A stretch of 64,000 nt of DNA from Heterohyrax brucei (Eukaryota > Chordata > Mammalia > Hyracoidea > Procaviidae): assembly GCA_028571685.1 (NCBI GenBank), contig CM053158.1, positions 57,194,001-57,258,000 on the forward strand, written 5' to 3'. Positions 56,331 to 64,000 of this stretch are shown in pieces. The position numbers and the translations under genes were made by a program. A model generated the notes under the pieces. The model did not search any database, was not told the DNA's origin, and saw nothing but the letters and a program-made list of their open reading frames with translations. Positions within the stretch are counted from its first letter, which is position 1. Each line of letters begins with the position of its first letter.

Positions 56331-56900
56331 CAAAACTTTTGCTTCCTGCCCCTGTGATCCTATACTCTGTGGGTCTAGAGGTCTTAACTGCAAAAGGAGG
56401 AATGTTAACACCAGGAGACACAATACTGATTCCATTGAACTGGAAGTTAAGAATGTCACCCAGCTACTTTGGGTTCAGCATACCTCTGAATCAGTAAGCC
56501 AAGAAAGGAGTTATCAAATTGGCTGGTGTGACTGACACTGATGACCAAGAGGAAACCTGACTGATGTCATATAAATGAAGATAAAGAAGAGTAAGTCTGG
56601 AATACAAGAGATCCCTTAGGGTGTCTTTTAGTACTACCATTCCCTGTAAATACAGTCAATGAAAATCTATAGCAACCCAATTCCAACATGATTGCTAATA
56701 GCCCAGACCCTTCAGCATGAATGTTTGGTTCCCCCCACTAGACAAAAAACATGGCCAGCTGAGATACTTGCTGAAGGCAAAGGGAATACAGAATGGAACA
56801 AAGTACTTCTAAATGCCAGCTATAACCATGTAACTAGTTGCAGAAACAAGAACTGTGAATGTTTTTTTAGTATTCCCTCCTGGTTTTGTTATGCATGAGT
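56331..56900 (+). pseudogene. ERVL dUTPase remnant
   Basis: The frame 56186-56497 ends with AKGGMLTPGDTILIPLNWKL, the dUTPase-like domain that follows integrase in ERVL elements. Downstream pieces (PAEILAEGKGNTEWN near 56760) continue it after a break. The domain order supports the ERVL assignment. Confidence 0.78.
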
Positions 56901-56915
56901 GTGCATGTGTGTGTG

Positions 56916-57487
56916 TGTCATGGACTGGATATGTCCCTCCAAAAATATGTGTACCAATTTGATTGGGCTCTGATTCCCAGTACTGTGTGGTTGCTCTCTC
57001 TTTTGTGATTGTAATTTTCATATATGTTGTTCATAATCCTAATCTTTGCTTGTAGTTAGTGGGGCAAGATTGGATTATGTTAACGAGGATTGGGGTGGGA
57101 CTGTAACTACCTTTGCAAGATCACATCCCTAATGCAATGTAAAGGAGGCTTCCCTGGGATGTGGCCTGTAGCACCTTTTATCTTACAAGAGATAAAAGGA
57201 AAGAGAAGCCAAATAGAGAGTGCAGATCTCATAACACCAAGAAAGCAGGACCAAGAGTAGATCATGTCCTTTGGTCCTGAGGTTCCTGTGCTAAGATGCT
57301 CCCAGACTAGGGAAGACTGATGCATCACAAGAACTTTTCTCCAGAACCAACAAAGAGAAAAAAAATCCCTGAAACCAGCTCCCTGAGTTCAGACTTCTAG
57401 CCTAGTAGGCTGTGAGAGAATAAACCATCCCTTGTTAAAGCCATACACCTGTACTTCTGTTATAGCAGCACTAGATGACTTAAGACA
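56916..57487 (+). mobile_element. LTR inserted into the provirus (family of 20006-20528)
   Basis: Starts TGTCATGGACTGG and ends AGATGACTTAAGACA. Shared blocks with the solo LTR at 20 kb are 'ccaaaaatatgtgt', 'tgattcccagta', 'acaagagataaaa', 'ccaagaaagcag', 'agactg', 'cccttgttaaagccat' and 'tagcagcactag'. The flanks ('gtgtg' before, 'ttatg' after) do not match, because a TG/TATG microsatellite borders it. Internal retroviral sequence is absent, so it is solo. Confidence 0.85.
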
Positions 57488-57489
57488 TT

Positions 57490-57571
57490 ATGTATACATG
57501 TGTGTATTCATATGCATATGTGTATGTATGTGTATATACATGTGATATACATGTGTTCATATATGTATAAC
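57490..57571 (+). repeat. TATG/TG-rich microsatellite
   Basis: Alternating ATGTGTAT and ATACATG units. A second patch of the same kind lies after the next SINE (57736-57800), so the SINE split one repeat or both patches expanded. Confidence 0.85.
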
Positions 57572-57735
57572 TGAACCAAACCCACTGCCATCAAGTCAAT
57601 TCTGTCTCATATTAACCCTATAGGAGAGAGTAGAAATGCCCATAGAGTTTCCAAGGAGTGCCTGGAGGATTTGAACGGCCAGCGTTTTGGTTGGCAGACA
57701 TAGCACTTAACCACGACACCACAAGAGTTTCCATT
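57572..57735 (-). mobile_element. AfroSINE
   Basis: 'ctgaaccaaacccactgcca', 'ggagagagtagaaatgccca', 'agtttccaaggagtgcctgg', 'agacatagcacttaaccacg', 'caccacaagagtttcc'. Confidence 0.9.
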
Positions 57736-57800
57736 ATATATGTATATGTATGTATGTAAATATAAATGTGTGTGTGTATGCATATATATACATATAGCAA

Positions 57801-57982
57801 GTATCTTTGTTTTCTTCCTCTTATTCCACTACTTATTATAAAATAAAAGATATAAACAGAGCTACTTGGTTTTCAGTTGAATGTGTGTTAGTTGTATCAT
57901 GTTAGGTACAATACAACTTTATAATTGCCTTTATTTAGAGATTATGTATAATTTAGGGAAATGTGTGCAGGTGCCAAGTTGA
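57801..57982 (+). other. 3' end of provirus internal region
   Basis: A short stretch between the microsatellite and the polypurine tract with no recognised coding sequence. Confidence 0.5.
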
Positions 57983-57993
57983 CAAGGAGTGGA
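57983..57993 (+). other. Polypurine tract candidate
   Basis: 'caaggagtgga' directly precedes the 3' LTR start (TG at 57995), where a retrovirus primes plus-strand synthesis. Confidence 0.6.
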
Positions 57994-57994
57994 C

Positions 57995-58655
57995 TGTGAT
58001 GGTCAGTTTTATATATCATCTTGGCTCAGCCATGATTCTATTTTTTGTAGTTATCCTTCATTCTGTGATCTGGTGTAAGGAGAGTTTCCTTGGAGACATG
58101 GCTTGCATCCAGTATATGTGGATGCTCTGGCAAAGCTAACTGTCTTGATCATGCATAAAACTCATACTCCTCTGACCTCTGGTTCATGGTACATTAAGTC
58201 AGCAGCCGGCCATCTGACCTCCCAGTTTGGGGATTGACCAGCTTCCACAGCCCTGTGAGCCAGCAACCTACTTTCTAACCTGCCAATTTGGGGTTCATCC
58301 CCCTGTGCAACTATGTGAGTGAGAAGAAGCATCTAGTCTGACACCTGACTCTTGAATTTGGGACTTGCTAGCCTCCACAACTGTGTTAGCCATTTCTTTT
58401 AGATATATTTCTCTTATGTGTTTACATGTAGGGAAACTATGGTGGCATAGTGGGTTAAATGCTATGTCTGCTAGGCAAAAAAGTTTGCCAGTTCAAATTC
58501 ACCTGGCATTCCTTGGAAACTCTGTGGAGCAGTTCTGCTTTGACCTCTAGGGCCACTATGAGTTGGACCCTACTAAATGGCAGTGGTTTAGGCTTCTGTA
58601 TTTACATGTATGTGCTTCACTGGTTTAGTTCCTCTGTAGAACCCAGCCTAGGACA
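57995..58655 (+). mobile_element. 3' LTR of the ERVL provirus (contains a SINE)
   Basis: Starts TGTGATGGTCAG (the ERVL/MLT2 LTR start) and ends 'agaacccagcctaggaca'. Shared block with the 5' remnant: 'gaatttgggacttgctagcc' versus 'aaatttgggactttctagcc'. It is interrupted by a SINE at 58431-58597. Without the SINE the LTR is roughly 480 bp. It is followed by 'gtatg'. Confidence 0.85.
58431..58597 (+). mobile_element. AfroSINE in the 3' LTR, with TSD
   Basis: 'gaaactatggtggcatagtg', 'aaaaagtttgccagttcaaa', 'cattccttggaaactctgtg', 'gagttggaccctactaaatg'. 'tttacatgta' occurs immediately before it (58420-58429) and after it (58600-58609), a 10-bp target duplication. Confidence 0.9.
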
Positions 58656-58878
58656 GTATGAGTATGTAAACTCTTAAGATTTTGGTGGCTTACATGAAAG
58701 CCCTGGTGCTGAGCTCCGTATTCATTATATAAACACTTTTGAATGAAAAACTAGAGTGTGTGCACAGTCAGCCATACATCCTGATGGCAAAGTGTAGAAT
58801 CTGGAACCATTAGTATCAGTAACAGCTCTGATGTCCTCAATACATCACCTTAATCCAGCAGGTCATGTCACATATTTT
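58656..58878. other. Unique downstream flank
   Basis: No gene or repeat is recognised. Confidence 0.4.
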
Positions 58879-59030
58879 GGTGGTGGTGTAGTGGGTTAAG
58901 TACTACATCTGCTAACTAAAAGGTCAGCAGTTCAAATCTACCAGGCACTCCTTGGAAACTCAATGAGGCAGTTTTACTCTGACCTATAGGGTTGGTGAGT
59001 CAGACCCAATTCAGTGCAGTAGGTTTTTTG
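58879..59030 (+). mobile_element. AfroSINE
   Basis: 'tggtggtggtgtagtgggtt', 'taactaaaaggtcagcagtt', 'cactccttggaaactcaatg', 'gagtcagacccaattcagtg'. Confidence 0.9.
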
Positions 59031-59074
59031 GCGGGGCGTGGGTTAGTATCCCTTTCAAGTCTTTTTCTCACCTG

Positions 59075-59245
59075 TAAAAAAAAAAAAAAATTACTTCCCA
59101 ATTCATGGCAACTCCATGTGTGTCAGAGTAGAACTGTGCTCCACAGTTTTCTAGTGTCTGATTCTTGAGAAGTGGATCACCAGACCTTTCTCGCAAGGTG
59201 CTTCTGAGTGGACATGAACTCCAACCTCTAGTTTAGCAGCCGAAG
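59075..59245 (-). mobile_element. AfroSINE ('catgtgtgtcagagt' subfamily)
   Basis: A-run tail at 59077-59090, then 'actccatgtgtgtcagagta', 'gaactgtgctccacagtttt', 'aagtggatcaccagaccttt', 'tagtttagcagccgaagaca'. It lies 45 bp after a plus-strand copy, forming a second inverted pair. Confidence 0.83.
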
Positions 59246-59283
59246 ACATTAAGTATTTGCAGGTGTCTCATCTGTGCAAAACA

Positions 59284-59496
59284 TATTGCCACTGTATTAA
59301 TTCCAACCCATAAGCAGCCCTGATGGCGGTTAAGTACTTGCCTACTAACCAAAAAAAGTTGATAGTTTGACCCCACCAGCCTCTCTGTGGGAGGAAGACA
59401 TGGAAGTCTGCTGCCATGAGGATTGACAGCCTGGGAAACCTTGTGTGGCAGTTCTACTCTGTCCTGTTGGGTTGCTATGAGTCTCATCTACAGTGT
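59284..59496. mobile_element. SINE tail (minus) followed by AfroSINE (plus)
   Basis: A minus-strand tail scrap ('ttgccactgtattaattcca') at 59284-59312 runs into a plus-strand long-subfamily copy from 59314. That copy reads 'agcagccctgatggcggtta', 'gacatggaagtctgctgcca', 'ggcagttctactctgtcctg', 'ttgctatgagtctcatctac'. Confidence 0.78.
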
Positions 59497-60710
59497 ATGT
59501 AAGTATCAGAAATACATACTTTCAAATCTGATCACTACATATATTTTTTTAATTTGGCTCTATTCTAAGCAAGAATATGCATGAAAATATGGACTTGTTG
59601 ACTATACATATTTTCCTGAGTACCTTAAAATAAATATATAACTATTCAAATAAACCTATCTGCATATATCCTGTGTATTTTACATGAATGACACTTTGGA
59701 TAAAATACAGTAAAATTCTGCAGCCTGGCCATCAGGTTATCCCCCTTGGCCTGGCTTCTCCATCACTGTGCTTGGAGCCATGAATCAAGGGTCTGTGGCT
59801 GAGTCAGGACACTTCAGTGGCTAAAATACAGATGCCGGAATCTGACTACCTGGTTCAGATCCTGTTATCAGAGAAGTTATTCACATGAGACTCAGTTTTC
59901 TTGTATATCAAATGAAGATATTAATGATGACATCATAAGATGATGAAGTTTACAAGTTTATTTCTAATGTATGGAACAGTATTAATATATGTAAGTGTTA
60001 AACAGATATTAACCAACATGATTATGATGATGATGAGTGACGAAATATGGTTTCCCTTCCCAAGGGAGTGATAGGCTACACACAGTCCTTAGTGTTCAAG
60101 GACTTTGCAGAGGAACTTAGTAGCCAGTAGCCAGTTTTGCCTAACTTGCTTTGTACACAGATTTTAACAGATCTGCTAATCTACAGATATTACATTCTCC
60201 TGGAACAAATGGATACAGAGATTATGTTCCTGACCCTCCCACTTACAATGTCGTCTTTCTGAGTTCATTAGCTCATTTCATTTTGCCCAGACTCTTGTTT
60301 GTGACAAAAACCCAACTCAAGCTGAAGAACAAAGAACATTTTTTACTCTTGTGGTTATAAAGGCCAAAGGTTTCTAGTTTTTGCTGTAACTGGATTCAGA
60401 CTCAAGCTTTCAGCACTTGGTTTCTCTGCATCTCAGTCAGATTTATCTCTGTGCCAGTTTCATTCTCATGCTGGCCATTTCCGCAGCATGGTGCAAGTAC
60501 GCATTCTCGAACTTAGCATTCTCAGAGGAAAGAGAACAGAGGTAAAAAAGAGAGAGGGATGGAAGGAGGGAATGGAAAAAAGCTTCTCTGTTCTGGTAAT
60601 TCTAGGAAACATCCCAGAATTGAGTCTAGAAGGCTCTGATAATCTGTTTTGTGTCAGTCTTTCTAGACAGAATTTTATAGTGCCCTGATGACTCTCAAAC
60701 AAACAAATAA
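59497..60710. other. Downstream flank, mostly unique
   Basis: A MIR-like + fragment ('actacctggttcagatcctg', 'catgagactcagttttcttg') lies at about 59830-60020. No gene is recognised. Confidence 0.5.
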
Positions 60711-60769
60711 ACAAAAAAACCCAAACCCACTACCATTCAGTCGATTCCACCTCATAGTGACCCTATAGC
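60711..60769 (-). mobile_element. AfroSINE 3' end, 5'-truncated
   Basis: 'acaaaaaaacccaaacccac', 'taccattcagtcgattccac', 'ctcatagtgaccctatag'. Only the tail end is present, with an (AAAC)n-like start at 60700-60720. Confidence 0.8.
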
Positions 60770-61482
60770 TTGGATTAAATACACACTCCTAGGGTTGGGG
60801 AGAGACCAGTCTCGCTCAGACTTCTGAGGCTAAAAGAGGGAAGAGCAAGTCCTCAAAAAAATAAAAAGAAAAGAGAATTTTAATGCCATAAGGATTATTT
60901 TGGAAGACAAAAATCGTAGATGTATACCACACTGAGGAAGTGTAACAGATAGGGTTGAACCAATATTCTAAGGACCTTTCAAAATCTGAAATTTGAAGAT
61001 TCTGCTCTTTTAATTACTCATCCTTTGAGGTCCATTTTTATTCATGCAGGTTTTTTGTATAGATGCTGCTGGAGTCATCTAAATATCTGACATTAATTTA
61101 TCTTAAACAGTGATGTCCACTCAAGACATAATATTATTGAGGCATTTGAGGCTTACATTTGGTTTTCTGTGTAAGTTGTAGTTCAGCTCATGACTTAGTA
61201 AAATAGCCAGGAAACTTTTTAAAGGACTGGTTCTTTGAATCATTTTTAATTAGTTTTCTCACAATTTATATGCTATGCCCACTCCTTATAATTTACTCTG
61301 AGAAAAAAAAAAAAAAAAACACTATCATCTTAAAGGATTACATTTTTTTATTCAAAGTCTTAATTAAAATGAGCAGAAAAATTATTTTTGACATAAATTA
61401 AACATTTTAAAGTCTTAATTACAATATTTGCAGGATATGTGTTCAAAAATAAAATTAAAATACATGGTAAAGCATAAGTAAT
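60770..61482. other. AT-rich unique flank
   Basis: An A-run lies at about 61302-61319. No gene is recognised. Confidence 0.45.
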
Positions 61483-61645
61483 AAAACCAAAAACCCATTG
61501 CCAGCAAATCAATTCTAACTCATAGCAAACCTATAGGACAGGGTAAAACTGCCTCAAGAGTTTCCAAGGGACACCTGGTGGACTCAAACTGCTGACCCTT
61601 TGGTTAGCACCTGTAGCTGTTAACCATGACACCAGCAGGGTTTCC
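61483..61645 (-). mobile_element. AfroSINE
   Basis: 'aaaaccaaaaacccattgcc', 'ctataggacagggtaaaact', 'agtttccaagggacacctgg', 'ggttagcacctgtagctgtt', 'caccagcagggtttcc'. Confidence 0.92.
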
Positions 61646-61734
61646 AGAAGATATGTAATACTGGCAGAAAAAATATATATAGTGAGATTAAGGAAGGATA
61701 TGTTCATATCTAAATAATATTCGTAGACTGTGAT

Positions 61735-61925
61735 TTAGCAAACTGCTGCCTAGGGGCCTCTTTTAGTAAATTAACTTTTAATGGCACACAACCATGCTCA
61801 TTTACTTACATATTGTCTTTGACTGCTTTTATGCTGCAGAGGTAGAGATGAGTTGTTGTGGTAAAGACATTTTGGTCCTAAAATATTTACTATCTGGCCC
61901 TTTATGGAAAAAGATTGCCAACCTC
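61735..61925 (-). mobile_element. MER5A-like hAT relic
   Basis: 'cttacatattgtctttgact', 'gcttttatgctgcagaggta', 'gtcctaaaatatttactatc' and 'tggccctttatggaaaaaga' give the reverse complement of MER5A. Confidence 0.85.
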
Positions 61926-62400
61926 CCTACTGTAGATAAATTAAAAAAAAAAAAAAATACAACATTGCCTCCGAAATTACAAGGGCAGATTATTGTAACC
62001 AAAACTGGGACAGAGAGATTAAGACATTAAAGCGAAAGAGGTGAAAAAGTGGAAAAACAGAATCTTTGAGCTTTCTGTTTTAAACCCCATGAGAACTCAC
62101 TAGTCTACAAAAGGCCACTTGCCAATGAAAACCTATGATTTATTTACATTTGACTGTCTTCCCATCACCACAAGAATTGTCTATAGATACCTTATTGTGC
62201 TTTTGAACAGATGCTGTTCTTAACTACATACATTTGCCTTAGAATAATATGAAATCATGGCTATGGATATTAAGCTCCTAAAGGGTTGTACCCGTCAAAT
62301 CATCATCAGTGGTCCGTGCTTAGACTCCGTTGTGTGCATCATTTAGTCTTGAGATCTGGGAAGATGATACAGAAGTGAGTAGAAGTAGGCCTGTAGTGTG
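61926..62400. other. Unique downstream flank
   Basis: A 14-base A-run lies at about 61943-61956. No gene is recognised. Confidence 0.45.
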
Positions 62401-62530
62401 TCTCACCTCACACCATCTCTACAAAGCTATTGTTTCATTTTACTAATGAGAAAATCATAGAAAAAGATCACAAAGTTGCTCACCTAAAGTTATATACTTA
62501 GTGGCAAAACCCCAGGCTTCTAGACTTCTA
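62401..62530 (-). repeat. MIR-like fragment
   Basis: 'cattttactaatgagaaaat' followed by 'agttgctcacctaaagttat' fits antisense MIR. Confidence 0.6.
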
Positions 62531-62629
62531 GTACTTGGCTAATTCTATCACTTCTTTTGTGTTATTGGTCACTAGAACTTTCTATGATGATGGCAATGGT
62601 AAACATCTGCTCTGCTTAATATGCAGCAA

Positions 62630-62788
62630 GTAGCCACAGGTAGCATAGTGGTTAAGTGTCATAGCTGCTAACCAAAAGGTTGGCAGTTCAAATCCACCAG
62701 GTGTTCCTTGGAAAATTCTATGGAGCACTTCTGCTCTCTTCTGTAGGGTCACTGTGAGTCAGAACTGACTCAGCAGTAACAGGTTTTG
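62630..62788 (+). mobile_element. AfroSINE
   Basis: 'ccacaggtagcatagtggtt', 'taaccaaaaggttggcagtt', 'tgttccttggaaaattctat', 'gagtcagaactgactcagca'. Confidence 0.92.
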
Positions 62789-62954
62789 TTTTATTTTAGC
62801 CACATGTGACTATTGAGGACTCAGAAACAAAGTTTTTAAGCCTATTTAGTTTAGTTAATAGCTATGTGTTGCTTGTAGCTATAGTATTGGACACCTCACC
62901 TCTGTAGGGTAAATCTAATAGGTTTTAGGATGCTTTACTTTCACATCAAAGAAA

Positions 62955-63135
62955 CTCATATTAAGTGCTTCCTGGGTGCAAGTGACTTAGGGTGCTTCAT
63001 TTAGTCCTCTTAACAACTCTGAATCTACTATTCCTATTTTATAGGAGAAGACTATCTCAAAGTAGCTAGGTAACATGAACAAGAGCATCACACTAGTTTG
63101 TGGCTGGTCAGGATTGAAACTCTGGTCTTGGAAGT
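62955..63135 (-). repeat. MIR
   Basis: 'aagtgcttcctgggtgcaag', 'catttagtcctcttaacaac', 'ctattttataggagaagact', 'gtggctggtcaggattgaaa' follow the antisense MIR order. Confidence 0.75.
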
Positions 63136-63165
63136 CCAAAGCCACTGCTGTTTGTTTCATATCTG

Positions 63166-64000
63166 TTATTGTTGTCAGCTGCTGTGGAGTTGGGTCCTCT
63201 CATGGCCACCGTATGCTACCCAGTCCCGTGTCATCTTCATGCTCACTATCATGTCAATCCAGCTGATTGAGAGTTGCCCTCTTCTGTGCTGACCCTCTGC
63301 TTTACCAAGCTTGCTGTCCCTCTCTAGAAAGTGATCTTTCCTGATGACATATGTTAATTAAGTGCTTCCTATGTCATCCAGTATTTTGCCACTGTAGCTG
63401 TTCAGTATGGCAACTTGATGTTTGAATTTTTCTTCACTTCTTTCAGCTTGAGATATGCCATGTGTGTTCTCACCTTTTGTTTTCCTAGCTCCAGGTCTTC
63501 ACAAATTTCCTTTTAATACTATGCTTTGTCTTCTCAAGCGGCCCTTTGAAATCTTCTGTTTAGATCTTCTGCTTCATCATTTATTCCTTTTGCTTTAGCT
63601 ACCCACATTCAGGAACAAGTTTCAGAGTCTTTCAGCCTTTTCTTTCATTCCTGTCTTTTTAATAATGTTTTGCTTTCTTCGTGTGTGATGTCCTTGATGT
63701 TATGCCATAACTCATTTGGCCTTTGGTCATTATTGGTCAACGCATCAAATCTGTCCTTGAGATGGTCTCTAAATTCAGGTGGGATAGATCAAGTTTGTAC
63801 TTTGGATCTCTTGAAATAGTTTTAGTATCTTTCATCTTCGACACAAACTGGAACATGAGCAGTTGATTATTTCGCAGTCAGCTCCTGCCTTTTTCTGATG
63901 CATGGTATTGAGCTGTGCCATCATCTCTTCCTACAGGTGCACGTTATTCACTTCCTATGCATTCTGTCTGGTGAGGCTTACGTGTACAGCCAATATTTCT
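63166..64000 (-). mobile_element. RTE LINE, 3' end joined to a 5' ORF part (internal deletion)
   Basis: 63166-63350 is the RTE 3' end ('ttgttgtcagctgctgtgga', 'gctttaccaagcttgctgtc'). From about 63400 to the window edge the sequence matches an upstream, endonuclease-to-RT region of the same LINE ('ccttttgctttagctaccca', 'gtgatgtccttgatgttatg', 'gagatggtctctaaattcag'). The RT core between them is missing, so an internal deletion joined the two parts. It runs off the right edge. Confidence 0.78.

Larger units (their letters stand above)
51441..58655 (+). mobile_element. Degenerate class III (ERVL-type) endogenous retrovirus
   Basis: The layout is 5' LTR remnant, primer site, gag, protease, RT, RNase H, integrase, dUTPase and 3' LTR, all on the + strand. 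There is no env, and a dUTPase domain follows integrase, both hallmarks of the ERVL group. The coding regions are broken by many stops and frameshifts; the longest clean frames are about 60-110 codons. It carries secondary insertions: a SINE at 53741-53842, an LTR of another family at 56916-57487, a SINE at 57572-57735 and a SINE in the 3' LTR. The element is old and cannot encode intact proteins. Confidence 0.9.

Noticed and set aside
57490-57800. Possible spaced-repeat array
   Set aside because: The repeats are TATG/TG microsatellites around a SINE, not CRISPR-like units; the genome is mammalian.

Overview
The window is ordinary mammalian chromosomal DNA: AT-rich, poor in CpG, without dense coding, and full of interspersed repeats. 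The repeats point to an afrotherian (elephant, manatee, hyrax and relatives). There are about forty copies or fragments of the tRNA-derived AfroSINE family, several RTE-type LINE fragments with the matching 3' tail, and L1 3' UTRs of a style I associate with elephants. An elephant-like (paenungulate) source is likely, but I cannot prove the species from the sequence.

One protein-coding gene is supported. The last two coding exons of SUCLG2, the GTP-specific beta subunit of mitochondrial succinyl-CoA ligase, lie on the + strand at 26293-26413 and 49559-49674. They join in phase (G|GA) and end with a TGA. Everything before 26293 is read as the preceding intron, 26414-49558 is a 23.1-kb intron, and an AT-rich 3' UTR with three candidate poly(A) signals follows the stop to about 50.65 kb. 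From there to 64 kb is downstream flank.

The upstream intron (1-26.3 kb) holds an L1 3' UTR split by a SINE, an unidentified minus-strand processed pseudogene (5.05-5.44 kb), two adjacent L1 3' ends (10.6-11.4 kb), a solo ERVL-type LTR with a perfect 5-bp target duplication (20.0-20.5 kb), a SINE nested in a SINE, and MIR, L2 and MER5A relics. The last intron holds a hAT-like transposon relic, an RTE LINE with a readable YADD motif, an inverted SINE pair, an MLT1 LTR, a (TTGG)n satellite, a pyrimidine-rich tract and a mosaic of RTE, LTR and L1 pieces. Downstream of the gene lies a decayed class III (ERVL-type) provirus at about 51.4-58.7 kb. It has a tRNA-Leu-type primer site, gag, RT, RNase H, integrase and dUTPase remnants, and a 3' LTR, and it is itself invaded by another LTR and by SINEs. 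The window ends in an RTE fragment.

I found no undescribed multi-gene system. The items most worth a second look are a 23-bp SINE-tail insertion with a 13-bp target duplication, a near-perfect 24-bp-arm hairpin at 9.86 kb, the unidentified pseudogene at 5.0-5.4 kb, and the nested history of the ERVL provirus.
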